64,000 nucleotides of DNA from an uncultured Eubacteriales bacterium (GCA_934572535.1 CAKTLJ010000004.1:33087-97086); one strand, 5' to 3'. Positions 51,332-59,677 are shown, counted from the stretch's first letter. Notes: generated by a model from the sequence alone, not told the origin. Made by a program: numbers and translations.

Positions 51332-53449
51332 GTGGAAAACTACATGTGGATCGGCTTTATCGGCGCCGCCCTGGCTCTGATTTTCGCCCTGATCCAGCGC
51401 AACAAGGTCATGACCTTCTCCGAAGGCAATGACACGATGCGGAAGATCGCGCAGTCCATCCGTGATGGCGCAAACGCCTATCTGAAGCATCAGTACACCA
51501 CCGTCGCCAAGGTCTTCTTGGTGGTCTTCATCATCCTGATGATCATCGCCTTCGCCAGCGGCGGCCAAATGCTGTCTAAGTTCACCCCCTTTGCCTTCCT
51601 CACCGGTGGTATCTGGTCCATGCTGGCCGGCTTCATCGGCATGAAGATCGCAACCAACGCCAACGCCCGCACTGCCCAGGCTGCCTCTGAGAGCCTGAAC
51701 CGCGGTCTGCGCGTGGCCTTCTCCTCCGGCTCCGTCATGGGCTTCACCGTCGTTGGCCTGGGTATGCTGGATATCTCCATCTGGTTCTGCATCCTGCGCT
51801 ATGCCGCCGGTATCATGGATCCCGTTGCCCTGGGCAACATCATCGTCATGAACGGCATCGGCGCATCCTTCATGGCTCTGTTCGCCCGTGTGGGCGGCGG
51901 TATCTACACCAAGGCCGCCGACGTGGGCGCTGACCTGGTGGGTAAGGTCGAGGCCGGCATCCCCGAGGATGACCCCCGTAACCCCGCCACCATCGCCGAC
52001 AACGTGGGCGACAACGTGGGCGACGTGGCCGGCATGGGCGCCGACCTGTACGAGTCCTATGTCGGCTCCATCCTGGCGACCTTCGCCCTGGGCGCGACCG
52101 CTGGCTACGGCTGGAGCGGTATGCTGCTGCCCCTGGCTCTGGCTGTGGCCGGCATCATCTGCTCCGTCCTGTGCACCTTCCTGGTCAAGACCAAGGAGGA
52201 CGCGACCCAGAAGTCCCTGCTGAGCTCTCTGCGTACCGGCACCTATTCCGCTGCCGTTCTGTCCGCTCTGGTGGCCATCCCCCTGACCATGTGCATCATC
52301 GGCAAGGGTTGGGTCGGCGTCTACGTCGCCATCCTCTGCGGTCTGGTGGGCGGCTGCCTGATCGGCTACTTCACCGAGTACTACACCTCCGATAACTACA
52401 AGCCCACCCAGAAGCTGGCTGCCGCTTCCGAGACCGGCTCCGCCACCATCATCATCGGTGGTATCTCCCTGGGCCTGCAGTCCACCATGGCTTCCATCCT
52501 GATCGTCGCCGTGGCCATCCTGGTCTCCTACTTCGCAGCAGGCGGCTCCGTCTCCATCATGGACGCCAGCGGCGCCTTCAGCCCCGCCTTCAACCGCGGC
52601 CTGTACGGCATCGGCATCGCCGCTGTCGGTATGCTGTCCACCCTGGGCATCACCCTGGCGACCGACGCCTACGGCCCCGTGGCCGACAACGCCGGCGGCA
52701 TCGCCGAGATGTCCGGCCTGCCCGAAGAGGTCCGTGAGCGCACCGACGCCCTGGACTCCCTGGGCAACACCACCGCTGCCACCGGTAAGGGCTTCGCCAT
52801 CGGCTCCGCTTCCCTGACCGCTCTGTCCCTGCTGGTCTCCTACGTCAACATCGTGCAGACCAAGACCGCAGAGACCCTGAACTTCACCCTGACCAGCCCC
52901 ACCGTCCTGGTCGGTATCTTCATCGGCGCGATGCTGACCTTCGTCTTCTCCGCCATGACCATGAGCTCCGTCCAGACCGCCGCGCAGTCCATCGTCGTGG
53001 AGGTCCGCCGTCAGTTCAAGGAGATCGCCGGCATCATGGAAGGCAAGGCCGACCCCGACTACGCAAGCTGCGTGGCTCTGTGCACCAAGGGCGCCCTGCA
53101 TGAGATGGTCGCGCCCGCTCTGCTGGCCATCATCGTGCCCATTGTCACCGGCCTGATCCTTGGCCCCACCGGCGTGGTGGGTCTGCTGGGCGGCGTTTCC
53201 GTCACCGGCTTCGCCATGGCAGTCTTCATGTCCAACGCCGGCGGCGCATGGGACAACGCCAAGAAGTACATCGAGAGAGGCAACCACGGCGGCAAGGGCT
53301 CCGACCAGCACAAGGCTGCTGTCGTGGGCGACACCGTCGGCGATCCGTTCAAGGATACCTCCGGCCCCGCTCTGAACATCCTGATCAAGCTGTGCTCCAC
53401 CGTTTCCATCGTGTTCTCCGGCCTGATCCTGGCATTCTCCCTGCTGTAA
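51332..53449 (+). CDS. hppA: Membrane-bound ion-translocating pyrophosphatase (K+-dependent type)
   Basis: This protein has 705 residues. The GTG at 51332 is preferred, with AAAGGAG 8 nt upstream. Sixteen helices are expected. Pyrophosphate-binding motifs are [40 protein letters not shown] and [18 protein letters not shown], and the C-terminal [16 protein letters not shown]. The helix-12 region reads [15 protein letters not shown], with Ala where K+-independent enzymes have Lys, so it should need K+. It couples pyrophosphate hydrolysis to Na+ or H+ export; the ion cannot be settled here. It is downstream of the K+ uptake genes. Confidence 0.95.
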   Translation: MENYMWIGFIGAALALIFALIQRNKVMTFSEGNDTMRKIAQSIRDGANAYLKHQYTTVAKVFLVVFIILMIIAFASGGQMLSKFTPFAFLTGGIWSMLAGFIGMKIATNANARTAQAASESLNRGLRVAFSSGSVMGFTVVGLGMLDISIWFCILRYAAGIMDPVALGNIIVMNGIGASFMALFARVGGGIYTKAADVGADLVGKVEAGIPEDDPRNPATIADNVGDNVGDVAGMGADLYESYVGSILATFALGATAGYGWSGMLLPLALAVAGIICSVLCTFLVKTKEDATQKSLLSSLRTGTYSAAVLSALVAIPLTMCIIGKGWVGVYVAILCGLVGGCLIGYFTEYYTSDNYKPTQKLAAASETGSATIIIGGISLGLQSTMASILIVAVAILVSYFAAGGSVSIMDASGAFSPAFNRGLYGIGIAAVGMLSTLGITLATDAYGPVADNAGGIAEMSGLPEEVRERTDALDSLGNTTAATGKGFAIGSASLTALSLLVSYVNIVQTKTAETLNFTLTSPTVLVGIFIGAMLTFVFSAMTMSSVQTAAQSIVVEVRRQFKEIAGIMEGKADPDYASCVALCTKGALHEMVAPALLAIIVPIVTGLILGPTGVVGLLGGVSVTGFAMAVFMSNAGGAWDNAKKYIERGNHGGKGSDQHKAAVVGDTVGDPFKDTSGPALNILIKLCSTVSIVFSGLILAFSLL

Positions 53450-53465
53450 GCAGTACAGATCCTTT

Positions 53466-53498
53466 GAGGACGACCCAACTCGGGTCGTCCTCTTTTTT
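53466..53498 (+). terminator. hppA terminator
   Basis: GAGGACGACCC pairs with GGGTCGTCCTC, followed by TTTTTT. The promoter of the zinc transporter starts 12 bp later. Confidence 0.95.
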
Positions 53499-53509
53499 CC
53501 CGGATCCCC

Positions 53510-53538
53510 TTGTCCCCCCTCGCTCTTTCCTGTATAAT
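53510..53538 (+). promoter_or_regulatory. Promoter of the zinc ABC operon
   Basis: TTGTCC (53510-53515) and TATAAT (53533-53538) with a 17-bp spacer lie 45 bp upstream of znuA. I see no clean Zur-type palindrome. Confidence 0.8.
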
Positions 53539-53582
53539 AAAATATTACCGTAAGCAATTCTCATCGCAAAAGGAAGCGCACC

Positions 53583-54581
53583 ATGCTGAAAAAACTTCTT
53601 CCCTTCCTCTTCTGCCTGACCCTGGCCCTTTCCCTGACGGCCTGCGGCCCCCGGGAGAGCGCCGCTCAGCCGGAGGACGGCCTGACCCTGGCCGCCACCA
53701 CCTACCCCGTCTACCTCTTCACCCGCGAGGTCACCAAGGGCGCGGACAACGTCACCGTGACCCTGATGGTCAACCAGTCGGTCAGCTGTCTGCACGACTA
53801 CACCCTCTCGGTCCGCGACATGAAGGTCCTCGACCGCGCGGACGTGGTCATCCTCAACGGCGCGGGGCTGGAGGACTCCATGGCCGACGCCCTGGACGCC
53901 GCCCAGACCCGGCAGATCGACTGCTCGGCCGGCATCGAGCTGCTGGCCGCCAGCCACGATCACGACCACGACCATGGCCACGGCGAGCGCGAGACGCACG
54001 ACCACGAGGCCCTCCACGACGACCATGCGGACCACGACCACAGCGAGGACGAGCACACGGGCGAAGCCGATCCCCACATCTGGATGGACCCCATGCGGGC
54101 CTGCCAGATGCTCAAAAACCTGGCCGCAGGGCTGGGGGCGCTGGACCCGGACCAGGCCGCCCTCTATGAAGCCAACGCCCAGGCCGCCGCCGAGCAGGTC
54201 GCCGCCGCCTACCGGGACCTGCGGCCCCTGCTGGACGACCTGTCCTGCCGGGAGCTCATCCCCTTCCACGACGGCTTCACCTACTTCGCGGAGGCCTTTG
54301 ACCTGACCATCCTCCGCTCCATCGAGGAGGAGGCGGGCAGCGAGGCCTCCGCCCGGGACGTCATCGAGATCCTGGACGAGATATCGCTGCACCACCTTCC
54401 CGCCATCTTCACCGAGACCAACGGCTCCACCGCCACCGCCCAGGTCATCCACCGGGAGAACGGCGTCCCGGTCTACGCCCTGGACATGCTGATGAGCGGG
54501 GAAACGGAGTCCGTGGGCATCGACACCTATCTCGCCGGCATCACCGCCAACGTCAAGACCATTCAGGAGGCCTGCTCATGA
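53583..54581 (+). CDS. znuA: Zinc ABC transporter substrate-binding lipoprotein (ZnuA/AdcA-like)
   Basis: This protein has 332 residues. The lipobox is LSLTAC. Cluster A-I features include TLAATTYPVYLFTREV and VVILNGAGLEDS. Residues about 125-160 form the histidine/aspartate loop (DHDHDHGHGERETHDHEA, then DHADHDHSEDEH) typical of zinc rather than manganese binding proteins. DPHIWMDP and PFHDGFTYFAEAF carry further ligand histidines. The stop overlaps the ATPase start. Confidence 0.94.
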   Translation: MLKKLLPFLFCLTLALSLTACGPRESAAQPEDGLTLAATTYPVYLFTREVTKGADNVTVTLMVNQSVSCLHDYTLSVRDMKVLDRADVVILNGAGLEDSMADALDAAQTRQIDCSAGIELLAASHDHDHDHGHGERETHDHEALHDDHADHDHSEDEHTGEADPHIWMDPMRACQMLKNLAAGLGALDPDQAALYEANAQAAAEQVAAAYRDLRPLLDDLSCRELIPFHDGFTYFAEAFDLTILRSIEEEAGSEASARDVIEILDEISLHHLPAIFTETNGSTATAQVIHRENGVPVYALDMLMSGETESVGIDTYLAGITANVKTIQEACS

Positions 54582-55360
54582 GGTTCGCCAAACAACACCA
54601 CACCCGCATCCCCATGCCCGCCAAGCCGGGGACCTGCCGTCTGGACGTGAAAAATCTGGGGGTCACCCTGGAAAACGACGTCATCCTGCACGACATCAAC
54701 TTCCAGCTCAACTGCCGGGAGCTCGTGGCCCTCATCGGGCCCAACGGCGCGGGCAAATCCTCCCTCTTTCGGAGCATCCTGGGCCAGATCCCCTACTCCG
54801 GCAGCATCCAGTTCGAGCTGGCCGGGGGCTATCCCAGCCAGCCGAAGATCGGCTACGTCCCCCAAAGCCCCAGCTTTGACCGGGGCTACCCCATCAGCGT
54901 TCTGGACTTCTTCGCCGCCGCCATCAGCCGCTGGCCGGTCTTCCTGCCCGTCCCCCGCGCCCTGCGGGCCAAGGTGGCGGAGTGCCTCTCCCGGGTCCAC
55001 GGGGAGGCTTTGATCGACAAGCGCATCGGGACCCTCTCCGGCGGCGAGCTCCAGCGGGTCCTGCTGGCCCTGGCCCTGGAGCCCATCCCCCAGATCCTCA
55101 TCCTGGACGAGCCCCTGTCCGGCGTGGATGTGGGGGGCGAGCACCTGCTCATGGAGATGCTGGACGAGATCCGGCAGAAGTACGACCTGTCCATCCTCTT
55201 CTCCACCCACGATTTTTCCACCCTGCGGCTCTATGCCGACAAGGTCATCCTGCTCCAGCAGGCCATCCTGAAGGTGGGGACCCCCGGCGAGGTCCTCCGG
55301 TCGCCGGAGTTCCAGTCGGTCTTCCACCTGAACCTCGGTGAGGAAGGAGGGGAGGCATAA
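54578..55360 (+). CDS. znuC: Zinc ABC transporter ATP-binding protein
   Basis: This protein has 260 residues. Walker A is GPNGAGKSSL, the signature LSGGELQRVLLALAL, Walker B ILILDEPLSGVD and the H-loop LFSTHDFSTLRL. An N-terminal extension of about 25 residues precedes the ABC domain. The start overlaps znuA (ATGA) and the stop overlaps the permease (TAATG). Confidence 0.94.
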   Translation: MRFAKQHHTRIPMPAKPGTCRLDVKNLGVTLENDVILHDINFQLNCRELVALIGPNGAGKSSLFRSILGQIPYSGSIQFELAGGYPSQPKIGYVPQSPSFDRGYPISVLDFFAAAISRWPVFLPVPRALRAKVAECLSRVHGEALIDKRIGTLSGGELQRVLLALALEPIPQILILDEPLSGVDVGGEHLLMEMLDEIRQKYDLSILFSTHDFSTLRLYADKVILLQQAILKVGTPGEVLRSPEFQSVFHLNLGEEGGEA

Positions 55361-56205
55361 TGCAAGTCTGGTATTGGCTGGTCTCCTGGCTGCCCTTTGA
55401 GTGGGCGGCGGCAGACTCCATGTACTTTATGAAAAACGCCCTGCTGGCCATCCTCGTGGTCACGCCCCTCTTCGGCCTGCTCTCCACCATGGTCGTGGAG
55501 AGCCGCATGGCCTTCTTCTCCGACGCGCTGGGCCACTCGGCCTTCACCGGCATGGCCATCGGCGCCATCTGCGGCCTGGCGGAGCCTGTGGTCGGCGCGG
55601 TCCTCTTCGCCGTGGTCATCGCCTTCCTCTTCACCGTCGTCCGGCAGCGGACCTCCATGGCCAGCGACACGGCCATCAGCGTCTTCTCCTCCGCCGCCGT
55701 CGCCCTGGGTATCTTCCTCAGCACCCTGGGCGGCCAGAGCTTCACCAAGTTCAACAACCTCCTCATCGGCGATATCCTCAGCGTCTCCCCCGGCGAGATC
55801 GGCCTGCTGGCCGTCATCCTGGCGCTGCTGGTCCTCCTGTGGGTGACCTCCTTCAACCAGATGATGCTCACCGCCGTCCACCACGCCCTGGCCGACAGCC
55901 GCGGCATCAAGGTGTTTTGGAAGGACTTCCTCTTCACCGCCGCCATCGCCGTGGTGGTCACGATCACCATGACCTGGGTGGGCCTGCTGGTCATCAACGC
56001 CCTCATCGTCCTCCCCGGCGCGGCCGCCCGGAACATCGCCCGGAACCTGCCCCAGTACCACCTGATCTCCGTCCTGGGCGGGCTGGTCTGCGGCGTCGGC
56101 GGCCTCATGGTGTCCTATCACCTGGGCGCCTCCACCGGCGCGTCCATCACCATCCTGCTGGCCCTGTGGTTCTTTGTCACGCTGCTGGTAAGACGAGCGC
56201 ACTAA
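55360..56205 (+). CDS. znuB: Zinc ABC transporter permease
   Basis: This protein has 281 residues of the ABC-3 family, with about eight helices. AFFSDALGHSAFTGMAIGAI and VGLLVINALIVLPGAAARNIARNLPQ are family segments. Coupling motifs lie near DSRGIKVFWKDFLF. It completes a three-gene, fully overlapping znuACB unit. Confidence 0.94.
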   Translation: MQVWYWLVSWLPFEWAAADSMYFMKNALLAILVVTPLFGLLSTMVVESRMAFFSDALGHSAFTGMAIGAICGLAEPVVGAVLFAVVIAFLFTVVRQRTSMASDTAISVFSSAAVALGIFLSTLGGQSFTKFNNLLIGDILSVSPGEIGLLAVILALLVLLWVTSFNQMMLTAVHHALADSRGIKVFWKDFLFTAAIAVVVTITMTWVGLLVINALIVLPGAAARNIARNLPQYHLISVLGGLVCGVGGLMVSYHLGASTGASITILLALWFFVTLLVRRAH

Positions 56206-56208
56206 ATG

Positions 56209-56256
56209 GCTCCCCTGAAAGGGGAGCTGGCCGCAAAGCGGTCTGAGGGGTTGTCC
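56209..56256. repeat. REP-like double-hairpin element
   Basis: GCTCCCCT-GAAA-AGGGGAGC is followed directly by GCCGC-AAA-GCGGT and TGAGGGGTTG. This pattern is a dispersed intergenic repeat in gut Clostridia as I recall it. It sits 3' of the zinc operon and may act as its terminator. Confidence 0.65.
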
Positions 56257-56343
56257 CCGAAGGGCCCGACCACTTGCGAATAAGAATCTCCCAATCCCCC
56301 CTGCCGACCTGCCCTCCCCGCAGGTCGGCTTTCTTGCGAAAAG

Positions 56344-56391
56344 AAAGCACGCCGCGACGGTCCGAGTGGAACCGCCTGTGGCGTGCTTATT
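56344..56391. terminator. Inverted repeat at the end of the Xre gene
   Basis: AAGCACGCC pairs with GGCGTGCTT across 30 nt that also fold (CGACGG type). It lies just 3' of the second Xre gene. Confidence 0.6.
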
Positions 56392-56716
56392 CTTTGATAT
56401 TCTGTTCTTTCAGCCAGGTGAGCAACCCCCGCGCCATCTCCAGTTCTCGCGGGGACATAGGGCGTAGCAGGGAGGCCACATCCTTCCAAGCCTCGCTGCG
56501 CTGGCTCGTGCCCACCAGAAACTCATCCGGTGTAGTGTCCAGCGCAATGGCCAGGCGCATGATGACCTCGGTGGAAGGAATGGAGACGGCCCGCTCGATA
56601 TTGGATAGATAGGGGTCACTGATATCCACCATCTCGCTGAGCTGCGCCTGACGCAACCCCAGCTCTTTTCTGCGCTTGGCAATGCGTTTGCCGATTTCAG
56701 TATAGTCCAGTTCCAT
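56387..56716 (-). CDS. Xre-family helix-turn-helix transcriptional regulator (paralogue)
   Basis: This protein has 109 residues. The start at 56716 has AGAGAGG 4 nt upstream. The HTH_3 domain is at residues 8-62 (IGKRIAKRRKELGLRQAQLS; DPYLSNIERAVSIPSTEVIM). It is closely related to the regulator at 12431-12757, including the shared STEVIMRLAIALxTTPDEFL stretch, with the two arms diverging after residue 70. It faces away from the zinc-ribbon cassette, so that cassette is the candidate target. Confidence 0.88.
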   Translation of the reverse strand: MELDYTEIGKRIAKRRKELGLRQAQLSEMVDISDPYLSNIERAVSIPSTEVIMRLAIALDTTPDEFLVGTSQRSEAWKDVASLLRPMSPRELEMARGLLTWLKEQNIKE

Positions 56717-56791
56717 AAAAACCTCTCTTTCGCTTTATATTCTATTCAAATCACAGCGTAATAAAACAATCTATAAAATAAGAAAATTCAC

Positions 56792-56820
56792 TTGACATTT
56801 AAATTTTTAAATTATATACT
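56792..56820 (+). promoter_or_regulatory. Promoter of the zinc-ribbon cassette
   Basis: TTGACA (56792-56797) and TATACT (56815-56820) with a 17-bp spacer drive the first zinc-ribbon gene. An imperfect palindrome (CTACAAACT...AGTTTTGTAG) lies just downstream and could bind the Xre protein. Confidence 0.85.
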
Positions 56821-56878
56821 TGAACTACAAACTACAATATTAAGTTTTGTAGGAAATCTAAAAGAGGAGGTGTGTTGT

Positions 56879-56989
56879 ATGGCTTGTCCTGTTTGTGGCT
56901 CCAGCAACACCCAAGCGATGGGAAGTTCTCCTACCCACGATTACTACAAGTGCTTGAACTGCGGCAACGAGTACACAGAAAGAAAGTGA
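56879..56989 (+). CDS. Zinc-ribbon protein 1, 36 aa
   Basis: The start at 56879 has GAGGAGG 8 nt upstream. The sequence contains two CxxC pairs (CPVCGSSNTQ and CLNCGNEYTE) around an aromatic linker (THDYYKC), a minimal rubredoxin-knuckle zinc ribbon. I know no function for it. It begins a compact, AT-rich, tandem unit. Confidence 0.8.
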   Translation: MACPVCGSSNTQAMGSSPTHDYYKCLNCGNEYTERK

Positions 56990-56999
56990 GGTTTTCATT

Positions 57000-57125
57000 A
57001 TGGGAAGCAGTGAATGGTTCAAGTGTGAGAAGTGCGGTCACGCTGTAAGATGCAAAGCCCCGAGCTGGATCGATAAGCTGACAAATCCCTGCGAGCGCTG
57101 CGGCGGCGTCATGCGGAGGATTTAA
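57000..57125 (+). CDS. Zinc-ribbon protein 2, 41 aa
   Basis: This gene begins 10 bp after the previous stop. It encodes MGSSEWFKCEKCGHAVRCKA and ends CERCGGVMRRI, with two CxxC pairs at residues 9/12 and 31/34 plus one extra Cys18. It is similar in design to proteins 1 and 3 but distinct in sequence. The ribosome site is only a weak GTGAGG. It is short enough to be missed by gene callers. Confidence 0.7.
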   Translation: MGSSEWFKCEKCGHAVRCKAPSWIDKLTNPCERCGGVMRRI

Positions 57126-57137
57126 GGGGGTCTTCAC

Positions 57138-57173
57138 GAAAAAGAAAAAGAAAAAGAAAAAGAAAAAGAAAAG
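57138..57173 (+). repeat. Hexanucleotide tract (GAAAAA)x5
   Basis: Five perfect GAAAAA units plus GAAAAG run directly into the ribosome site of the 152-residue gene. Length changes by slippage could alter translation (phase variation). The tract is not within a confirmed coding frame. Confidence 0.85.
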
Positions 57174-57183
57174 AGGAATGCAA

Positions 57184-57642
57184 ATGATATCTGGTTCGAC
57201 TCTGAAATCTACAGGAGAAGAGGTTCGGATATTCGATCCTAACATATCCATGCAGGAAGTCAAAGTATCGTTGGAATCTCTCAATAGGGAACTCTTTCAA
57301 CTCCCTATTCGGGTCCATTTGGATACTGCAAAATTCGGAGGAGTTTTCAATTCCTCTAAGCAAGATTGCCTGGTGATCGTAAATAAAGAGCATAATGATT
57401 ATTTTGCTTTCTTTATCGTATGCACTCGCACGGGACGATCTATTAACTTCTCGTTGAGATACAGCGGAACCAGCAAGCTCACTGGACAAGAACTCCAAAC
57501 AAAAGAAAGGGAGGGCAATCTTCGTGGAAAGATTTTGAACTCCATTTTCAGAGTAAATGAGGAAGCTCTCGACCAAGAGTACGAATACTATGCGCTCTTA
57601 AAAGAGCTATTCAAGCGTTGTCTTGAGAGGTGTTCCAAATGA
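57184..57642 (+). CDS. Unknown protein of the zinc-ribbon cassette, 152 aa
   Basis: An ATG at 57178 and one at 57184 compete. The second is preferred because AGAGGA is about 7 nt before it and only 1 nt before the first. Segments include EEVRIFDPNISMQEVKVSLE, HLDTAKFGGVFNSSKQDC and DYFAFFIVCTRTGRSINF, then a charged helical C-terminus ending in CLERCSK. No family is recognised. The base composition is far more AT-rich than the window. It overlaps the next gene (ATGA). Confidence 0.75.
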   Translation: MISGSTLKSTGEEVRIFDPNISMQEVKVSLESLNRELFQLPIRVHLDTAKFGGVFNSSKQDCLVIVNKEHNDYFAFFIVCTRTGRSINFSLRYSGTSKLTGQELQTKEREGNLRGKILNSIFRVNEEALDQEYEYYALLKELFKRCLERCSK

Positions 57643-57743
57643 GGATCATTCTTTGTCCTAACTGCGGCAGAGAGGTCGTTGTTCTCTATGACAACGGGTT
57701 CTACGAGTGTCCTCATTGCAAACAGCGCTGGGGCATCCGTTAA
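57639..57743 (+). CDS. Zinc-ribbon protein 3, 34 aa
   Basis: The start overlaps the previous stop as ATGA (57639-57642). It encodes MRIILCPNCGREVVVLYDNG and FYECPHCKQRWGIR, a complete double-CxxC ribbon. A terminator follows 3 bp later, closing the operon. Confidence 0.8.
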   Translation: MRIILCPNCGREVVVLYDNGFYECPHCKQRWGIR

Positions 57744-57746
57744 TAA

Positions 57747-57790
57747 GAAGCGCGTCATCACTTCAAACGATGACGCGCTTCTTCTATTCT
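57747..57790 (+). terminator. Terminator of the zinc-ribbon cassette
   Basis: GAAGCGCGTCATC pairs perfectly with GATGACGCGCTTC, followed by TTCTATT. Confidence 0.9.
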
Positions 57791-58058
57791 CATATCATAA
57801 ATCCAAGTCGAATGGTAGTAACTTAGGACTGCTTACAGTAGATAGTGTACTAACACAGAACAGCCCAACACGCAGCCACCCATCAAATCCATTTTGCAAA
57901 GCAAAACTCCATTTCCATTTTACACCATACATACGAAAAAGCCCAGCTATTCCTCAATGCTAGCTTCTTAATCACATTGAGCCTTGCTGGACTTTTTCGA
58001 CAGACTGAAGCCCCCCTTGCGCGAGCAAGGGGGGCTTGTGCTGTCTATCCTGTCTTTG
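57791..58058. other. Intergenic region with two palindromes
   Basis: No gene is supported. A long imperfect inverted repeat (AAAAAGCCCAGC to GCTGGACTTTTT with CTCAATG/CATTGAG inside, 57936-57998) could be a bidirectional terminator or a mobile-element remnant. A perfect stem AAGCCCCCCTTGC/GCAAGGGGGGCTT (58008-58037) terminates the rhodanese-like gene. Confidence 0.7.
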
Positions 58059-58427
58059 TCACCGCAGGGGGCAGGCGTCCCGCCCGTATCCCTCCACGGG
58101 TCCCTGGTAGCCCTGGTTGCCGCAGCAGTTCTTGATGCCGCCGATGTTATGGGCGTTGGCGTATCCCATGGCCTTCAGGCGGCGGACCGCCTTGCCGCTG
58201 GTCTCGGGGCTGTAGGCATAGACGTAGAGCGGGGTCGTCCGGTCGGGGGCCAGCTCACCCACCCGGTCCAGCTCCTCCAGGGGAAGGTTCCGGCTCTCCG
58301 GGACCCGGCGGCGCGCGTACTCCGCGCGGGAGCGGATATCCAGAAGGACCGCGCCGGGCGTCTTCCGGTACTGCGACAGGCCCACGTTGATGTTGGTGCA
58401 GACAAAATGATCCAAAATTCCCATCAT
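58059..58427 (-). CDS. Rhodanese-like domain protein lacking the active-site Cys
   Basis: This protein has 122 residues. ATG at 58427 and 58424 are adjacent; either is possible, with AAGGAG upstream. The rhodanese fold is clear: AVLLDIRSRAEYARRRVPES, LPLEELDRVGEL and the loop PLYVYAYSPETSGKAVRRLK. The residue at the catalytic Cys position is Ala71 (VYAYSPETSG in place of VYCxSGxRS), so sulfur transfer by this loop is unlikely. A CC pair lies near the C-terminus (GGIKNCCGNQ). Confidence 0.85.
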   Translation of the reverse strand: MMGILDHFVCTNINVGLSQYRKTPGAVLLDIRSRAEYARRRVPESRNLPLEELDRVGELAPDRTTPLYVYAYSPETSGKAVRRLKAMGYANAHNIGGIKNCCGNQGYQGPVEGYGRDACPLR

Positions 58428-58583
58428 GACACTCCTTCCTATGGGGTCGTCGTTGGCTTCTTTTTCTTCATTCTAAGAAAAAGAAGCGGGAAAAACTGTG
58501 ACCTACTCTCGTTTGCTCAAAAAAAAGACCCTGGAACGCAGAAAAAAGGACGGCAAAAGCCGTCCTTTTTGCGCAAAGAGGGA

Positions 58584-59021
58584 TCAGTCTTCCTTCTCTT
58601 CGTCCTCGTCCACCAGGTCCATGGAGAACTTGTCCCCGCAGTTGGGGCAGGTGACCTCGCCGATGTCCAGGATGCTCTCGTCGATGACGATGTCCTCGCC
58701 GCAGCTGGGGCACTCGATCTCGAAGAAATCGTCGTCGTCCAGGTTGCCGCACTGGCCGCAGCAGCCCTCAAAGTCGAAGTCGTCGTCGTCCTCCTCGAAG
58801 AGGATCTCTTCCACGTCCTCCAGGTCCTCGGAGATGGCGTCCACCTCTTCCTCCACGGACTCGATCTCGTCCTCCAGGTCCTCCACGGCCAGACCGATGT
58901 CTTCCAGGATCTCGATGATCTTGGTCAGCAGCTTGGCCTCCTTGGAGGGCTCCTTGTCCAGATCCAGGCCGTCGGCCAGACCCTTCAGATAAGCGACCTT
59001 TTCGGTGATAGTCATAGTCAT
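58584..59021 (-). CDS. Acidic zinc-ribbon protein (CD1247-like domain)
   Basis: This protein has 145 residues. MTMTITEKVAYLKGLADGLD and a predicted helix of Asp/Glu (LAVEDLEDEIESVEEEVDAI) match the CD1247 N-terminal domain of Clostridia. After an acidic run come CCGQCG and two CxxC pairs (CPSCGEDIV, CPNCGDKFS), a zinc ribbon. The family function is unknown. The gene lies 92 bp downstream of efp on the same strand, with an intervening hairpin. Confidence 0.85.
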   Translation of the reverse strand: MTMTITEKVAYLKGLADGLDLDKEPSKEAKLLTKIIEILEDIGLAVEDLEDEIESVEEEVDAISEDLEDVEEILFEEDDDDFDFEGCCGQCGNLDDDDFFEIECPSCGEDIVIDESILDIGEVTCPNCGDKFSMDLVDEDEEKED

Positions 59022-59059
59022 AGTGAATCATTCCTTTCTAAACAGATGGTTCATGAACA

Positions 59060-59100
59060 AGACAGGCTCAACAGGCCGCACTGACCCATCAAGCCTGTCT
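59060..59100 (-). terminator. Hairpin between efp and the CD1247-like gene
   Basis: AGACAGGCT and AGCCTGTCT arms (9 bp) flank a 23-nt loop. No clear T run follows, so it may only attenuate. Confidence 0.5.
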
Positions 59101-59113
59101 GAACAGTCAAAGA

Positions 59114-59677
59114 TTAGCCCTTGGAACGCTCCAGGTACTCGCCGCTGCGGGTATCGACCTTGATCTTGTCGCCCACGCTGATGAACAGGGGGACTTTGAT
59201 CTCAGCGCCAGTCTCCAGGACGGCGGGCTTGGTCACGTTGGTGGCGGTGTCGCCCTTGAAGCCGGGATCGGTCTCGGTGACCTCCAGGTCAACGAAGGTG
59301 GGGGGCTCCACGGAGAAGATCTTGCCCTTGTAGCTGCTGATCTTGCACATCATCTCTTCCTTCACGAAGCGGAAGTTGTCGCCCAGCAGCTCGGTGGCGA
59401 TGGGGATCATGTCATAGGTCTCCTGGTCCATGAAGTAGTACAGGTCGCCGTCGTTGTAGCTGTACTGCATGTCCTTCTTCTCCACGTAAGCGTTCTCAAA
59501 CTTCGCGGTGGGGTTGAAAGAGGTCTCGGTAACGGAACCGGTGATGACGTTTTTCATCTTGGTGCGGACAAAGGCTGCGCCCTTACCAGGCTTAACATGC
59601 TGGAACTCGATCACCTGCATGACCTGGCCGTCCATTTCAAAGGTCATACCATTTCGAAAATCGCCGGCAGAAATCAT
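59114..59677 (-). CDS. efp: Elongation factor P
   Basis: This protein has 187 residues. The start at 59677 ([20 protein letters not shown]) is chosen because GGAGG is 9 nt upstream; the ATG at 59686 directly follows it. Three beta-barrel domains are present. The modified-Lys loop reads [16 protein letters not shown], and the C-terminus has [17 protein letters not shown] rescues ribosomes stalled at polyproline. It is monocistronic, with a promoter at 59727-59755. Confidence 0.97.
   Translation of the reverse strand: MISAGDFRNGMTFEMDGQVMQVIEFQHVKPGKGAAFVRTKMKNVITGSVTETSFNPTAKFENAYVEKKDMQYSYNDGDLYYFMDQETYDMIPIATELLGDNFRFVKEEMMCKISSYKGKIFSVEPPTFVDLEVTETDPGFKGDTATNVTKPAVLETGAEIKVPLFISVGDKIKVDTRSGEYLERSKG

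Noticed and set aside
57679..57963. A 94-codon frame overlapping zinc-ribbon protein 3 and its terminator
   Set aside because: It crosses a perfect terminator, has no ribosome site and shows no domain.
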